A stretch of 64,000 nt of DNA from Nisaea denitrificans DSM 18348 (GCF_000426505.1 NZ_AUFM01000022.1:1-64000); one strand, 5' to 3'. Counted from the first letter of the stretch, positions 11,527 to 21,112 are shown. Notes: generated from the letters alone by a model not told the origin. Numbers and translations are program-made.

Positions 11527-12739
11527 TCGCTTCTTCAAATGGGCGTCGGCCTGGACGGGCAGGCACTGGGTAGAGTTCTTCGCCGCCGGTGCGCTGCTGC
11601 TCCTGATGATCATCGTGTTATGGCCACTGATTGTCTACACAGTGCCGCCGGGATCAGTCGGGGTGATGTGGTACCGGTTCTTCGGTGGCACAGTCACAAC
11701 GAGGGGCGAACAGCTCAGGGAAGGCATTCACTTCATCCTCCCGTGGGACAAAATCTACATGTACGATGCGCGCCTGCAGCGCATCAGCGAGAGTGTGCAA
11801 GGACTCAGCGTCGACGGCTTGGAGATCACGGTCAATATCTCCAGCCGCTTCGTCATCAACAGTAAATATGCGGGCTTCCTGCACAAGAGCATCGGGCCGA
11901 ACTATACCGACACCCTGATGCGTCCCCAGCTCCGCACCCTGATCCTGACCTATATTTCAGAAAACGAGGCCTCCGACCTCTATTCAACCCGGCGCGAGCG
12001 GGTGCAGACCATCGTGCAGACCCGGTTCCAGAGCAAACTGGCGAACATTTCCTCCAACGTCCCGTTCGACGAAGCCTACGTCAATCTCGAGGACGTGCTG
12101 ATCGAGGAAATCACCTTGCCAACCTTTGTACGCAATGCCATCGAGCAGAAGGAACGGGTCCGCCACATGAGCGAGGCCTATGAATTCCGTCTGCGGCTGG
12201 AAGAAAAAGAGCGTCAGCGTAAGCGGATCGAAGCAGAGGGTATTCGCAGTTTCCAGGAAATTGTCGCGCCGGGCATCACCGAGAGCTATCTGCGCTGGCG
12301 CGGCATCGAGGCAACCCTGCAGCTGGCCCAGTCCAACAACGCCAAGGTTATCGTCATTGGCGGCGCAGACGGGTTGCCGATAATCCTCAACACCGACCCT
12401 GGCATGAAAGGTGTGGAGAACGAACAACGAGGTGCGCCGGGCGGCAACAGTTCGCTTGGACCGCGCAGCGACCTTCTGAAGATGCCTTCCCTCGCCGGGC
12501 CGGCACCGCTGACCGCTACTGGTGCCATCATCAATCAGGACACCATGACTCCGCCCGGCACCCCCACACCGGACCAGAAAAATTCGCCGAACGGCCTACA
12601 GCAGGCAGGGAATCCGCCCCAGGCCACCGATGGTATGCCGCTGGCAGATCCGTCGGCCGAACAGACGCTTGGTAAATGGCTGGATAAATTCACCGGCGCA
12701 GCCGGCAAGAATGCCGCCACGCCAAAGACAGTGAACTAA
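11519..12739 (+). CDS. SPFH/prohibitin-domain membrane protein
   Basis: 406 residues: one N-terminal membrane span (about 20-45), an SPFH/Band-7 domain (about 45-210, VPPGSVGVMWYRFFGG and later ENEASDLYSTRRERV), a charged coiled-coil (RLRLEEKERQRKRIEAEG near 225-242), and a Pro/Gly/Asn-rich low-complexity tail (about 305-406). SPFH proteins form membrane-bound oligomers that organise or protect other membrane proteins. The start overlaps the exporter's last codons by 8 bp, so the two are likely translated together. A scaffold for the exporter is inference. Confidence 0.85.
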   Translation: MISRFFKWASAWTGRHWVEFFAAGALLLLMIIVLWPLIVYTVPPGSVGVMWYRFFGGTVTTRGEQLREGIHFILPWDKIYMYDARLQRISESVQGLSVDGLEITVNISSRFVINSKYAGFLHKSIGPNYTDTLMRPQLRTLILTYISENEASDLYSTRRERVQTIVQTRFQSKLANISSNVPFDEAYVNLEDVLIEEITLPTFVRNAIEQKERVRHMSEAYEFRLRLEEKERQRKRIEAEGIRSFQEIVAPGITESYLRWRGIEATLQLAQSNNAKVIVIGGADGLPIILNTDPGMKGVENEQRGAPGGNSSLGPRSDLLKMPSLAGPAPLTATGAIINQDTMTPPGTPTPDQKNSPNGLQQAGNPPQATDGMPLADPSAEQTLGKWLDKFTGAAGKNAATPKTVN

Positions 12740-12861
12740 GCCCGGGTTGTGAACTCAGAACACCGTTTCTGCTGCCGTGGCACCCGGACAGCGAGCAGGC
12801 GGAGGAGAAGGTTACGGCATGGGTCTCGTGCGAGTGGCCGAAACCTCGTCGGCAATCAAGC

Positions 12862-13323
12862 TTATGTCACCGCAAAGAGCGTGATCTCGACGGCGGACGG
12901 GAGCCGGGCGCCTGTGCCGATAAACAGTGTGCGATTAACCCAGACATAGCGCTCATCGCCGGTCTCGAGACGGGCCGATGTGCGCATATAATACTCCGCC
13001 GGATCGACCGGGTTGCCTTCGGCGAGCCGCGCCAGAACTTCCGGCGGGCCGTGCCTGTAGCCCTGGTTCACGACCTCGATCAAGGCGCCGTCCTGAGTCT
13101 CGAAGGCATAGCGGGCATCGAGCCAGGCGCATCCATTGTCATAGACTGTCTGCCAATCCGCACCGACACCGAGGATTGTGCCGTTAAGCTCCGGTCCCTC
13201 GACCCGGCCGCCCACGATCGGGATAATGCGCCGCTTGCCCGCCCGGCCCGGGCCAAGCTCACGGATCGGGCTCAGCTCCACCGTCAGCGTACAGACCGGA
13301 CGCAGGCCGGGCGCGGCGCGCAT
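12862..13323 (-). CDS. DUF3237 family protein
   Basis: 153 residues with the family's layout: CTLTVELSPIRELGP at the N-terminus, RRIIPIVGGRVEGPELNG, DWQTVYDNGCAWLDARYAFETQDGALIEV, and a closing RLPSAVEITLFAVT. DUF3237 folds as a small beta-barrel and recurs in aromatic and steroid catabolic operons without a proven reaction. ATG 13323 begins one base after the stop of the amidohydrolase gene, so this is the last gene of the leftward catabolic operon. It faces the SPFH gene convergently across 122 bp. Confidence 0.8.
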   Translation of the reverse strand: MRAAPGLRPVCTLTVELSPIRELGPGRAGKRRIIPIVGGRVEGPELNGTILGVGADWQTVYDNGCAWLDARYAFETQDGALIEVVNQGYRHGPPEVLARLAEGNPVDPAEYYMRTSARLETGDERYVWVNRTLFIGTGARLPSAVEITLFAVT

Positions 13324-13324
13324 C

Positions 13325-14197
13325 TCAGGCGAACCCGAGCAAACGGGCGGCATTGCCTTTCAGGATATCGGGGCGGATCTCGTCCTTGATCTTGATCTGC
13401 TCGAAGTCAGCGAGCCAGCGTTCCGGCGTGATCATCGGCCAGTCGGAGCCGAACAGGACCTTTTTCCGCAGGATCGAATTGCAATAGCGGACCAGGATTT
13501 CCGGGAAGTATTTCGGGCTCCAGCCGGAGAGGTCGATATAGACGTTCGGCTTGTGCTGGGCGACGGCCAGCGCCTCCTCCTGCCAGGGGAAGGACGGGTG
13601 CGCCAGAATGATCTTCAGATCCGGAAAATCGACGGCGACATCGTCCATGTACATCGGATTGGAATATTTCAGCCGCATGCCGTTACCGCCGGGCATGCCT
13701 GAGCCGACACCGGTCTGGCCGGTATGGAAGAGCGCGGTGCCGCCTTCCTCCTCGATGGCTTCATAGAGTGCATAGGCCATCCGATCATTCGGATAGAAGC
13801 CCTGCATGGTCGGATGGAACTTGAAACCCTTGATGCCGAAATCCCGGATCAGACGGCGGGCTTCCCGTACCCCCATCTTGCCCTTCCAAGGATCGATGGA
13901 GGCGAAGGGAATGAGCACGTCGTCATTCTCTGCCGCGAGTTCGGCGACTTCCTCGTTCTTGTAGCGCCGGTAGCCGGTCTCGCGCTCCGCATCAACGGGG
14001 AAAATCACGGCGGCGATATTCTGCTCACGATAATGCTGTGCAGTTTCGGGCACGGTCGGCGGATGCTGCCAGGGCGCCCGGAAATACTGCGCCATGGTCG
14101 CCTGCAAATCGTCATATCCATCGTCCGTGTGGCAGCCGCACGGCTCCTCGGCATGGGTATGGATATCGATCGCCCTGACCTTGGAAATATCAACCAT
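13325..14197 (-). CDS. Amidohydrolase-family protein (amidohydrolase 2 / ACMSD-like)
   Basis: 290-residue TIM-barrel metal enzyme of the PF04909 type. The N-terminal metal motif is DIHTHAEEP (residues 11-19). GIKGFKFHP, LFHTGQTG and ILAHPSFPWQEEAL are the inner histidine strands, and LFGSDWPMITPERWL is the C-terminal catalytic-Asp signature. Relatives hydrolyse, hydrate or decarboxylate ring-cleavage and aryl-acid intermediates (ACMSD, gamma-resorcylate decarboxylase, oxalomesaconate hydratase). It lies 12 bp after the CoA ligase gene. Exact substrate unknown. Confidence 0.85.
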   Translation of the reverse strand: MVDISKVRAIDIHTHAEEPCGCHTDDGYDDLQATMAQYFRAPWQHPPTVPETAQHYREQNIAAVIFPVDAERETGYRRYKNEEVAELAAENDDVLIPFASIDPWKGKMGVREARRLIRDFGIKGFKFHPTMQGFYPNDRMAYALYEAIEEEGGTALFHTGQTGVGSGMPGGNGMRLKYSNPMYMDDVAVDFPDLKIILAHPSFPWQEEALAVAQHKPNVYIDLSGWSPKYFPEILVRYCNSILRKKVLFGSDWPMITPERWLADFEQIKIKDEIRPDILKGNAARLLGFA

Positions 14198-14209
14198 ATT
14201 CCTGTTCCT

Positions 14210-16027
14210 TCAGAGTGTCGTCACGGCTGCATCGCCGTCGGAATAGAGCCGCTCAAGAAGCGCGGACCGGCGCTGCAGGACACGGCGGAAATTGAGATTG
14301 CCCTTGGCGGTCATTTCCGCCTCCGGCATCGACGCTGGCTCGGACAGCACAATAGCCCGGCTGACACGTGTCGAGCTGCCGGAAAATTCCCGATCCCGGA
14401 CGGCAAGCCGGCGGTGAATATCGCCGAGTAACAGCCTGTCGGTCAGCGCGCCGTCCGCCTCATCAAGAGCATATCCCTCACGCTCCAGCTCGGCGAGATT
14501 GGGGAAGATCATCACCCCTATCTCGCCCCGGTCGGCACCGGTCACCACAAGGTCGGCGGCGAGCGGCGCGAGGCAGGACAACAGGTCGAGCCTGAGCTGC
14601 GCGGCCCGGACCCAGGTTCCGGTCAGCAGCTTGAAATCTTCCGAAATCCGGCCATCGAACCGCAGGCCCCGGTTTAAATCCTCCGGGTCGACAAAGGTCA
14701 TGGCGTCCCCGGTGATCAGGAAGCCTTCCTCGTCGAACGCCGCCCGGGTCTTTTCCGGTGCCTCGAAATAGCCGGGCATGATGTTCGGCCCCTTGACCCT
14801 GACCTCGCAGCGCATATCCGGATCCGGCACGAGCTTTACCGTCACCCCGTTCAGCGGCACGCCGACGACGCCGGAACGTTCCGTCGGCTCCATCTGCATA
14901 AGCGCCGCAGGTGCGGTCTCCGTCAGGCCCCAGGACGAGGTGATCAGCGGGATCTCGCCCTTGATCTCGAAGGCCATGCGCTCAAGCCCCTCCCAGACTT
15001 CCTGCGGCAGGGAAGCCCCGGCGTAGAAGATCAGATCCAGCCCCTCGAAGAAGCGCTGGCGCAGAGCTTTGTCGCCCGTCAGCGCGGAGACAAGCATGGA
15101 GAAACCGACCGGCACGTTGAAGGAGAGCGTCCCCGGCATCAGCGAAAGGTTTTCGACCGTGCGTTCGAACAACCCCTTCACCGGCTTGCCGTCATCGATA
15201 TAGAGACTGCCGCCGTTTGCCAGCATCATGTTGAAATTGTGCGAACCGCCGAAGACATGGTTCCAGGGCAGCCAGTCGGTGATCCGTGGCGGCCGTTCAC
15301 GCAGAAACGGCAGGGCGTCGGCGATCTGGGTCTGGTTCGCGCACATCATCCGATGAGTGGTCAGCACCCCCTTCGGGTCCGAGGTCGAGCCCGAGGTCAT
15401 CAGGATCTTGCCCACTGTGTCCGGTGTGACGGCGGCAAAGGCGGCGTCGACATCCGCCCCGGCCCGCGCCTTCAGCAGATCATCAAAGGCCGTGACATCA
15501 CTCCGCCCGCCAGTGCGGCTGGCGACGATCTCGATGCCGTCGAAAACTTCCAGCGCCAGAGCTTCGGCATATTGGTCCGCGTCAACGGTGAAGGCCATGC
15601 GCGGGCGGACCAGTTCCACCGCGTGGCGGAGCCGGTTATGGGCGCCATGGATGAGAGAATACTGCTCGGCCACGGGGACGATCGGCGCGCCGATATACTG
15701 CGCGGCTAGGGCAAGCAACCCGTGATCCACACCGGCGCCGGACAGCACGATGATCGGCGTTCCGGCTCCCATTCCGCGCGCCAGAAGCGCCGCCGCCAGT
15801 GCCCGGACTTTCTCCAGCACGGCGGCAAAACGCTCTTCCCGCCAGCCGGCACCGCTACGCTCGGCGACGAAAACGCGGTCCGGCGCTTCGGTGGCCCATC
15901 GATGCAGCCAGTCTCCAGTGCGTTCCACCACCGGGCCGAGCGGATAAGCCGAACGCAGGATGATGCTGCCGTCGGGACGATCCTCCCGTTCGGTGCGGTG
16001 GGGCAGGAAACTGGAAGTGCGCTTCAT
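14210..16027 (-). CDS. Feruloyl-CoA synthase-like acyl-CoA ligase
   Basis: 605-residue ANL-superfamily ligase. It shows ILMTSGSTSDPKGVLTTHRM near 210-230, then DWLPWNHVFGGSHNFNMML and GGSLYIDDGKP, a combination characteristic of bacterial feruloyl-CoA synthases. SSWGLTETAPA, GYFEAPEKTRAAF, FLITGD and the C-terminal MTAKGNLNFRRVL complete the fold. It would form an aryl- or arylpropenoyl-CoA with ATP. The start overlaps the MarR stop by ATGA (16024-16027). Together with crotonase, SDR and TRAP genes it supports hydroxycinnamate-type catabolism. Other aryl acids remain possible. Confidence 0.85.
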   Translation of the reverse strand: MKRTSSFLPHRTEREDRPDGSIILRSAYPLGPVVERTGDWLHRWATEAPDRVFVAERSGAGWREERFAAVLEKVRALAAALLARGMGAGTPIIVLSGAGVDHGLLALAAQYIGAPIVPVAEQYSLIHGAHNRLRHAVELVRPRMAFTVDADQYAEALALEVFDGIEIVASRTGGRSDVTAFDDLLKARAGADVDAAFAAVTPDTVGKILMTSGSTSDPKGVLTTHRMMCANQTQIADALPFLRERPPRITDWLPWNHVFGGSHNFNMMLANGGSLYIDDGKPVKGLFERTVENLSLMPGTLSFNVPVGFSMLVSALTGDKALRQRFFEGLDLIFYAGASLPQEVWEGLERMAFEIKGEIPLITSSWGLTETAPAALMQMEPTERSGVVGVPLNGVTVKLVPDPDMRCEVRVKGPNIMPGYFEAPEKTRAAFDEEGFLITGDAMTFVDPEDLNRGLRFDGRISEDFKLLTGTWVRAAQLRLDLLSCLAPLAADLVVTGADRGEIGVMIFPNLAELEREGYALDEADGALTDRLLLGDIHRRLAVRDREFSGSSTRVSRAIVLSEPASMPEAEMTAKGNLNFRRVLQRRSALLERLYSDGDAAVTTL

Positions 16028-16512
16028 CCCGCCTGTCCTCCCGCCTGCCGGATGATCACCATCGCTTCGGCCACTGTCGCCCGCATTTCCGGCGAAAGTC
16101 CGCGGAACATCTGCTCCTCGTGCTGCTCGGCCGCCGCCATTGCCTTCTCGCAGAGCTGCCGCCCCGCCAGGGTGACGTTGAGCGCATAGGTCCTCCGGTC
16201 CGTCGGCACCCGCTCGCGGACGATCAGATCCCGGCCCTCCAGCTCATCAACCAGCACGACGAGGTTCGGCCGTTCGATATCCATCACCGCGGCGAGTTGG
16301 GACTGGCTGAGCCCCGGATTGTCCATGATCAGGACCAGCGCCGTATAGGACGTCATCCTGAGATCGAACGGGCGCAGAGCTTCCGCCAGATCCGCCTGCA
16401 CGACATTGAAGGCCCGCTTCATGCGGTAGCCGAGAAAGCGCTGCAACAGGGCATCGGACGCCTCGCCTGCAAGAGGCGGCACCGCGCCCGGTTTCGTCTT
16501 GGGCGCCGTCAT
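16024..16512 (-). CDS. MarR-family transcriptional regulator
   Basis: 162 residues with the MarR winged helix: LRPFDLRMTSYTALVLIMDNPGLSQSQLAAVMDIERPNLVVLVDELEGRDLIVRERVPTDRRTYALNV in segments around residues 45-110. The wing carries DRRTY. MarR proteins of this kind (CouR, FerR, BadR) repress aromatic-acid operons and are released by the CoA ester or acid. It sits inside the operon between crotonase and ligase genes, overlapping each by 4 bp, so autoregulation is likely. The 19-bp palindrome at 21168-21186 is the probable operator. Confidence 0.9.
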   Translation of the reverse strand: MTAPKTKPGAVPPLAGEASDALLQRFLGYRMKRAFNVVQADLAEALRPFDLRMTSYTALVLIMDNPGLSQSQLAAVMDIERPNLVVLVDELEGRDLIVRERVPTDRRTYALNVTLAGRQLCEKAMAAAEQHEEQMFRGLSPEMRATVAEAMVIIRQAGGQAG

Positions 16513-17285
16513 GCCGCGCCGCCGAATTTCGGGGCCCGCTTCTCCAGAAACGCGGCCAGCCCCTCAATCGCGTCCGGACTGGTCTGGGTCAGCGCCGCGC
16601 ACAGGCTTTCGGTGAAGAGGCCATCGGCTTTGGACATATCCTCAATCCGGCTGAGGGCCTGGATCATGATGTAATTGGAGAGTGGCGCATTCGAGGCGAT
16701 CTTGGCCGCCAGATCCAGAGCCTGCTCCAGAGCCTCGCCTTCGCCTACCGCATAATGGGTCAGGCCCAGAGCCAGCCCCTCTTCCGCCGAATAACGCCGT
16801 CCGGTCAGCATCATCTCGATCATCCGGTCGGCACCAAGAATACGCCCCACGCGGACACTGGCGCCGCCACCGACAAAGATCCCCCTGCGGCCTTCGGGAA
16901 GCTGGAAAATGGTCGAGGGCTCCGCCAGCCGGACATGGGTCGCGGTGGCGAGTTCAAGCCCACCGCCAATTACGGCGCCGGACAGCGCCGAGACCACGGG
17001 CAGGCCGCCGAACTGAATGCGGTCCATCACCGCATGCCAGCTGCGGGAATGCCGCATCGTGCCTTCGGCGTCGCGGGCGACATGCTCGCTGAGATCAAGG
17101 CCGGAGCAGAAATGCCCGCCAGAGCCGGTCAGCACCACGGCCTTGATCTCCGGCGGCGGATTGACGAAAAAAGCGTCAATCGCCTGCAGCAGCGCATCGC
17201 ACATCGCATTGCGCTTGTCCGGCCGGTTCATGCTCAGAACGGCAATCTGGCCGCGCGCTTCGATCGTCAGAACAGGGTCGGTCAT
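16509..17285 (-). CDS. Enoyl-CoA hydratase/isomerase (crotonase) family protein
   Basis: 258 residues with the crotonase core: MNRPDKRNAM near 19, GSGGHFCSGLDLSEH near 53, SALSGAVIGGGLELATATHVRLAEPSTIF near 99-127, and LPEGRRGIFVGGGASVRVGRILG, where the glutamate corresponds to the catalytic acid position of hydratases. Probably adds water to an arylpropenoyl-CoA made by the ligase. Whether it also cleaves the side chain, as hydroxycinnamoyl-CoA hydratase-lyase does, cannot be read from sequence. The adjacent 3-hydroxyacyl-CoA dehydrogenase-like SDR favours a beta-oxidation route. Confidence 0.88.
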   Translation of the reverse strand: MTDPVLTIEARGQIAVLSMNRPDKRNAMCDALLQAIDAFFVNPPPEIKAVVLTGSGGHFCSGLDLSEHVARDAEGTMRHSRSWHAVMDRIQFGGLPVVSALSGAVIGGGLELATATHVRLAEPSTIFQLPEGRRGIFVGGGASVRVGRILGADRMIEMMLTGRRYSAEEGLALGLTHYAVGEGEALEQALDLAAKIASNAPLSNYIMIQALSRIEDMSKADGLFTESLCAALTQTSPDAIEGLAAFLEKRAPKFGGAA

Positions 17286-17294
17286 GGGAATACC

Positions 17295-18059
17295 TCAGCG
17301 TTTCGGCAGCCGGACCGCGCCGTCGAGGCGGATGGTCGTGCCGTTCAGATAGGGATTGGTGATGATCTGCCCGGCGAGCAGGGCATATTCCTCCGGCTCA
17401 CCGAGCCGGGCCGGGAACGGAATGTTTTCGGCGATTTTCTGCGCCACCTCTTCCGGCAGGCCCTGCATCATCGGTGTCTGGAACAGGCCGGGTGCGATAG
17501 CGACGACACGGACACCGAACTGGGCGAACTCCCGCGCCGCCGGCAGGCAGAGCGAGGCAATCGCCCCTTTCGACGCGGCATAAGCCGCCTGGCCGAGCTG
17601 GCCATCCTCGAATGCCACCGAGGACGTATTGACGATCACCCCGCGCTCACCGCCTTCCAGCGGCGGCAGCTCGGCGATGTGCCGGGCGGCGTGGCTCATC
17701 ACATTGTAGGTGCCGAACAGGTTGACCCGCAGCGTGCGCTCGAAGACGTCGATGGAGAGCTTGCCCTCGCGGCCGACAATGCGGGCGGCGGTGCCAATCC
17801 CGGCGCAGTTCACGACGATGCGGGGCGCGGCACCCAGTTCTTCCGCAATGCTATCGATCGCGGCGCCGACCGCATTCGCATCGCTGACATCGACCTGACG
17901 GAACAAACCGCCGATCTCGCCGGCAACCGCTTCTGCCAGCTCGGCATCGAAATCAAGGATGGCGACCTTCGCCCCTTGTGCCGCGAGATGACGCGCCGTC
18001 GCCGCGCCGAGGCCACTGCCGCCGCCCGTCACAAGTGCCGCGTTGCCTTTGATCAGCAT
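17295..18059 (-). CDS. SDR, 3-hydroxyacyl-CoA dehydrogenase type-2 (17beta-HSD10)-like
   Basis: 254-residue Rossmann oxidoreductase. ATG 18059 ([18 protein letters not shown]) is chosen; the longer in-frame N-terminus is not SDR-like. TGGGSGLG binds NAD, with LDFD after strand 2 giving NAD preference. NCAGIGTA, the catalytic Ser in NTSSVAF and YAASK follow, and PGLFQTPMM and [16 protein letters not shown] close the fold. This arrangement is that of HSD10-type 3-hydroxyacyl-CoA dehydrogenases. It would oxidise the hydroxyacyl-CoA produced by the next gene, the crotonase. Confidence 0.87.
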   Translation of the reverse strand: MLIKGNAALVTGGGSGLGAATARHLAAQGAKVAILDFDAELAEAVAGEIGGLFRQVDVSDANAVGAAIDSIAEELGAAPRIVVNCAGIGTAARIVGREGKLSIDVFERTLRVNLFGTYNVMSHAARHIAELPPLEGGERGVIVNTSSVAFEDGQLGQAAYAASKGAIASLCLPAAREFAQFGVRVVAIAPGLFQTPMMQGLPEEVAQKIAENIPFPARLGEPEEYALLAGQIITNPYLNGTTIRLDGAVRLPKR

Positions 18060-18105
18060 GATTTGAATCCATGTCGAATGAGTGTGCGCATCGCTTTCGC
18101 TCCGC

Positions 18106-19419
18106 TCAGTAAAGAAGGAACAGCGTGATCGACGGGAACAGCACCAGAAGGACCACGCGGACAATATCGGAGGTGACAAACCAGAGCACCGCCTTGTAGG
18201 TCTCGCTGATCGGCGTTTCCCGATCCATCACGTTGATAATGAAAAGATTCATGCCCACCGGCGGGGTGATCAGCCCGACCTCGACCACGATCAGCACCAG
18301 AATGCCGAACCAGATCGCCATATGTTCCGGGCTCATGCCGAAATCGAGCTGGCTGACCACGGGAAAGAAGATCGGGATGGTCAGCAGGATCATCGACAGG
18401 CTGTCCATCAGGCAGCCGAAAACGAGGTAGAACAGCAGGATCAGAGTCAGTACGGTCCAGGCGCTGAAGCCCTGGCCGACGACCCATGCCGAAAGCTCCT
18501 GCGGCACCTGGCTGAGGGCAAGAAACCCGTTATAGAGGGCCGCGCCGAGGATAATGAAGAAGATCATCGCGGTATTCTGGGCGGTGGCGATGATGCTTTC
18601 CTTCAGGAAGCTCCAACTCAGTGCCTTGCGCGCCAGCGCAATGGCGCCCGTGCCCGCCGCACCGACCGCCGCACCTTCCGTCGGCGTGAACCAGCCAAGA
18701 TAGATACCGCCGACCACCAGCCCGAAGACCAGTAGCACCGGCCAGACATTGATCAGCGCGCTGAAGCGTTCCGCATAAGGAACCGGCTCCCGTGTGCCGG
18801 CCGCGTCCGGGTTGCGCCGGACATAGAGCGAGATCGTGATCATGTAGCCCGCTGCTGCCAGCAATCCGGGAATGAAGGCGGCTGCGAAGAGCTTGGCGAT
18901 ATTCTGCTCTGTCAGGATGGCGTAGATCACCAGGATCACCGACGGCGGGATCAGGATGCCGAGGGTGCCGCCAGCGGCCAGCGTCGCCGTCGAGAAGCCG
19001 CCGGAATAGCCGTAGCGCCTCAGCTCCGGCAGGGCGACCTTACTCATGGTCGCCGCAGTCGCCAGCGAGGAGCCGCAGATCGCCCCGAACCCGGCGCAGG
19101 CGCCGACCGCCGCCATGGCCACACCGCCCCGGCGATGACCGAGCCAGCTTTCCGCCGCCTTGAACAGGGCCGTGGACATGCCCGACGCGGTGGCGAACTG
19201 GCCCATCAGCAGGAACATCGGGATGATGGTCAGCGAGTAACTGGAAAAGGTCGAATAGGTTTCCGACTTCAGCTTGGCCATGAACATGGCGCTGCCGCCT
19301 GTCGAGAAATAGAGCCCGCCAATGCCGCACAAGAACATCGCGAGACCGATCGGCGCGCGCAGGAAAATCAGGATAAGCAGGACCGGAAAGGACCAGAAAC
19401 CGAGTTCGAGAGGGCTCAC
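18106..19419 (-). CDS. TRAP transporter large permease (DctM-like)
   Basis: 437 residues with about twelve hydrophobic segments. LRAPIGLAMFLCGIGGLYF at the N-terminus, GFGAICGSSLATAATMSKVALPELRRYGY, and LIPPSVILVIYAILTEQNIAKLF are hallmark TRAP-M sequences, as is the C-terminal GLITPPVGMNLFII. It couples Na+ flow to solute import with DctQ and DctP. The GTG start at 19419 overlaps the dctQ stop as GTGA. A longer upstream frame would run through dctQ and is rejected. Confidence 0.92.
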   Translation of the reverse strand: MSPLELGFWSFPVLLILIFLRAPIGLAMFLCGIGGLYFSTGGSAMFMAKLKSETYSTFSSYSLTIIPMFLLMGQFATASGMSTALFKAAESWLGHRRGGVAMAAVGACAGFGAICGSSLATAATMSKVALPELRRYGYSGGFSTATLAAGGTLGILIPPSVILVIYAILTEQNIAKLFAAAFIPGLLAAAGYMITISLYVRRNPDAAGTREPVPYAERFSALINVWPVLLVFGLVVGGIYLGWFTPTEGAAVGAAGTGAIALARKALSWSFLKESIIATAQNTAMIFFIILGAALYNGFLALSQVPQELSAWVVGQGFSAWTVLTLILLFYLVFGCLMDSLSMILLTIPIFFPVVSQLDFGMSPEHMAIWFGILVLIVVEVGLITPPVGMNLFIINVMDRETPISETYKAVLWFVTSDIVRVVLLVLFPSITLFLLY

Positions 19420-20000
19420 GGCCGGATGCTCCCGTCGTATGTCACGACATCCCGCCCAACCAGTAGCCCGGCGATTCTGGCCCCGGCCGCATAAAGCGCG
19501 ATCAACCCGGCGATGACCGAGGCCGCGAAACTCGCGCCATAGGCCCACCAAACCGGAAACTGCAGAAGGAAGGTAGTCTCGCCATACCTGTATTTGCTCT
19601 GGAGCCCTTCGAACAGGCGCCAGGAAATCAGCAGGATGACCAGCGTCAGGGCAACTTCCCAGAAGGCTATCAGCCCCCGGTTCACCCCGGCCGGCAGCTG
19701 ATCGGTGAAAATGTCTACCGTCGCATGTCCCGCCTTGAGCTGACAGATCGGGAGAAAGGCGAAAATGGCGAAGGCAATCCCGGCTTCGACGATTTCGAAG
19801 TCCCCCGTCACCGCGCCGACACCGCTTGCCAGAAGCGCCTCCGCAAGCCCGGGCGCCAGATCCGTCAGGAATGCGCTGTGGCCGAACGTGTTAAGACCGC
19901 GGCCAAGCACGCTGACGCAGGTGATGGCGATCAACACCAGCAGAACGGCGCCGCCGAGCAAGGCCATCAGGCGGGCCAGCCGTGTCGCGAGGACAGCCAT
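19416..20000 (-). CDS. TRAP transporter small permease (DctQ-like)
   Basis: 194 residues with four membrane spans in the DctQ pattern (AVLLVLIAITCVSVLGRGL; an acidic/hydrophobic second span; LPICQLKAGHATVDIFTDQL; VWWAYGASFAASVIAGLIALYAAG). Such subunits bridge the binding protein and the large permease. GGAG lies 9 bp before ATG 20000; the stop overlaps dctM. Confidence 0.88.
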   Translation of the reverse strand: MAVLATRLARLMALLGGAVLLVLIAITCVSVLGRGLNTFGHSAFLTDLAPGLAEALLASGVGAVTGDFEIVEAGIAFAIFAFLPICQLKAGHATVDIFTDQLPAGVNRGLIAFWEVALTLVILLISWRLFEGLQSKYRYGETTFLLQFPVWWAYGASFAASVIAGLIALYAAGARIAGLLVGRDVVTYDGSIRP

Positions 20001-20071
20001 AGTTTGAACTCCGGGAACGAAAACAAGAACGGGTTGCCCCGGACCGTCTCAGACGGCCCGGGGCAATACGG

Positions 20072-21112
20072 TTATTGCGCCGTGTGTTCCTTGATCAGGG
20101 CGGCGGCCTTGGCCTTCAGGCCGGTGCCGTCGAGCCCCTTGCCGTCCATCTCCTTGACCCAGTTTTCGGTCACGGCTTCCGCGGCCTTGCGCCACTCGTC
20201 GGTCTGCGCCGGTGTCAGGGTGATAATGTTGTTCCCCTTGTCGACCGCCGACTGCCGGGCAGGGCCGTCGTCCCGCTGCATCTGGGCTCCCGCGAAGGCG
20301 GAAAACTCAAGCCCGGAATTATCGTCGATCACAGCCTTCAGATCGTCCGGGAGAGCGCTGTACCGGTCCTTGTTCATCGCGAAGATGAAGGTGGTGGTAT
20401 AGAGCGAGGCATCGCCGAAGCCGGTGTGATTCTGCACCAGCTCTGGCACCCGCAGCGCACCGGTCACCTCCCAGGGAATAACGGTCGCGTCGATCACGCC
20501 CTTGGAAAGCGCTTCCGGTACGGCAGGAACCGGCATGCCGACCGGGGTCGCGCCGAGCGCACCGAACAGCATGTTGGTCACCCGGGTCGGCGCCCGCAAC
20601 TTGACCCCGTTCAGATCGGCAATAGAGCTGATCGGCGCCTTCGAGTGGATCAGGCCGGGGCCATGAACCCAGAGTCCCAGCACATGGAAAGCGCTGAAAT
20701 CGCTGTCCATCATGGTTTCCTCGGCAAGCTCCCAATAAGCCCGTGAGGTGGCTTCCGCATTGGTCATGGTAAACGGCAGCTCGAACACCTCGGCCTTAGG
20801 GAAACGGCCCGGTGTGTAGCCGGAAACGGTCCAGATGATGTCGGCGACGCCGTCAATCGCCTGGTCGATCAGCTCCGGCGGCTTGCCGCCGAGCTGCATG
20901 GCCGGAAAGCGCTGGATCTCGATCCGGCCACCGGAATCCGCCTCAACCTTGTCGGCCCACTTATAGAGAATGTTTTTCGGGACATTGGCCTGCGCCGGCA
21001 GGAATTGATGCATGCGCAGGGTTACTTCCGCCGCGGCGGAGACGCCCACGCTGATGGCGAGCACGGCAAATGCCGCGGCCGCCCTTGTCAGGCTTACGCG
21101 AATAAAGGTCAT
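20072..21112 (-). CDS. TRAP transporter substrate-binding protein (DctP-like)
   Basis: 346 residues with a signal peptide (cleavage after about residue 28, SAAAEVTLR). DctP landmarks: LRMHQFLPAQANVPKNIL, GRIEIQRFPAMQLGG, GVADIIWTVSGYTPGRFP, and LNGVKLRAPTRVTNMLFGALGATPVGMP, whose arginine normally pairs with the ligand carboxylate. It captures an organic acid in the periplasm. TarPQM of Rhodopseudomonas palustris, a p-coumarate TRAP system, is a precedent consistent with the downstream CoA-ligase genes. GGGGAGG precedes the start. First gene of the leftward operon. Confidence 0.9.
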   Translation of the reverse strand: MTFIRVSLTRAAAAFAVLAISVGVSAAAEVTLRMHQFLPAQANVPKNILYKWADKVEADSGGRIEIQRFPAMQLGGKPPELIDQAIDGVADIIWTVSGYTPGRFPKAEVFELPFTMTNAEATSRAYWELAEETMMDSDFSAFHVLGLWVHGPGLIHSKAPISSIADLNGVKLRAPTRVTNMLFGALGATPVGMPVPAVPEALSKGVIDATVIPWEVTGALRVPELVQNHTGFGDASLYTTTFIFAMNKDRYSALPDDLKAVIDDNSGLEFSAFAGAQMQRDDGPARQSAVDKGNNIITLTPAQTDEWRKAAEAVTENWVKEMDGKGLDGTGLKAKAAALIKEHTAQ

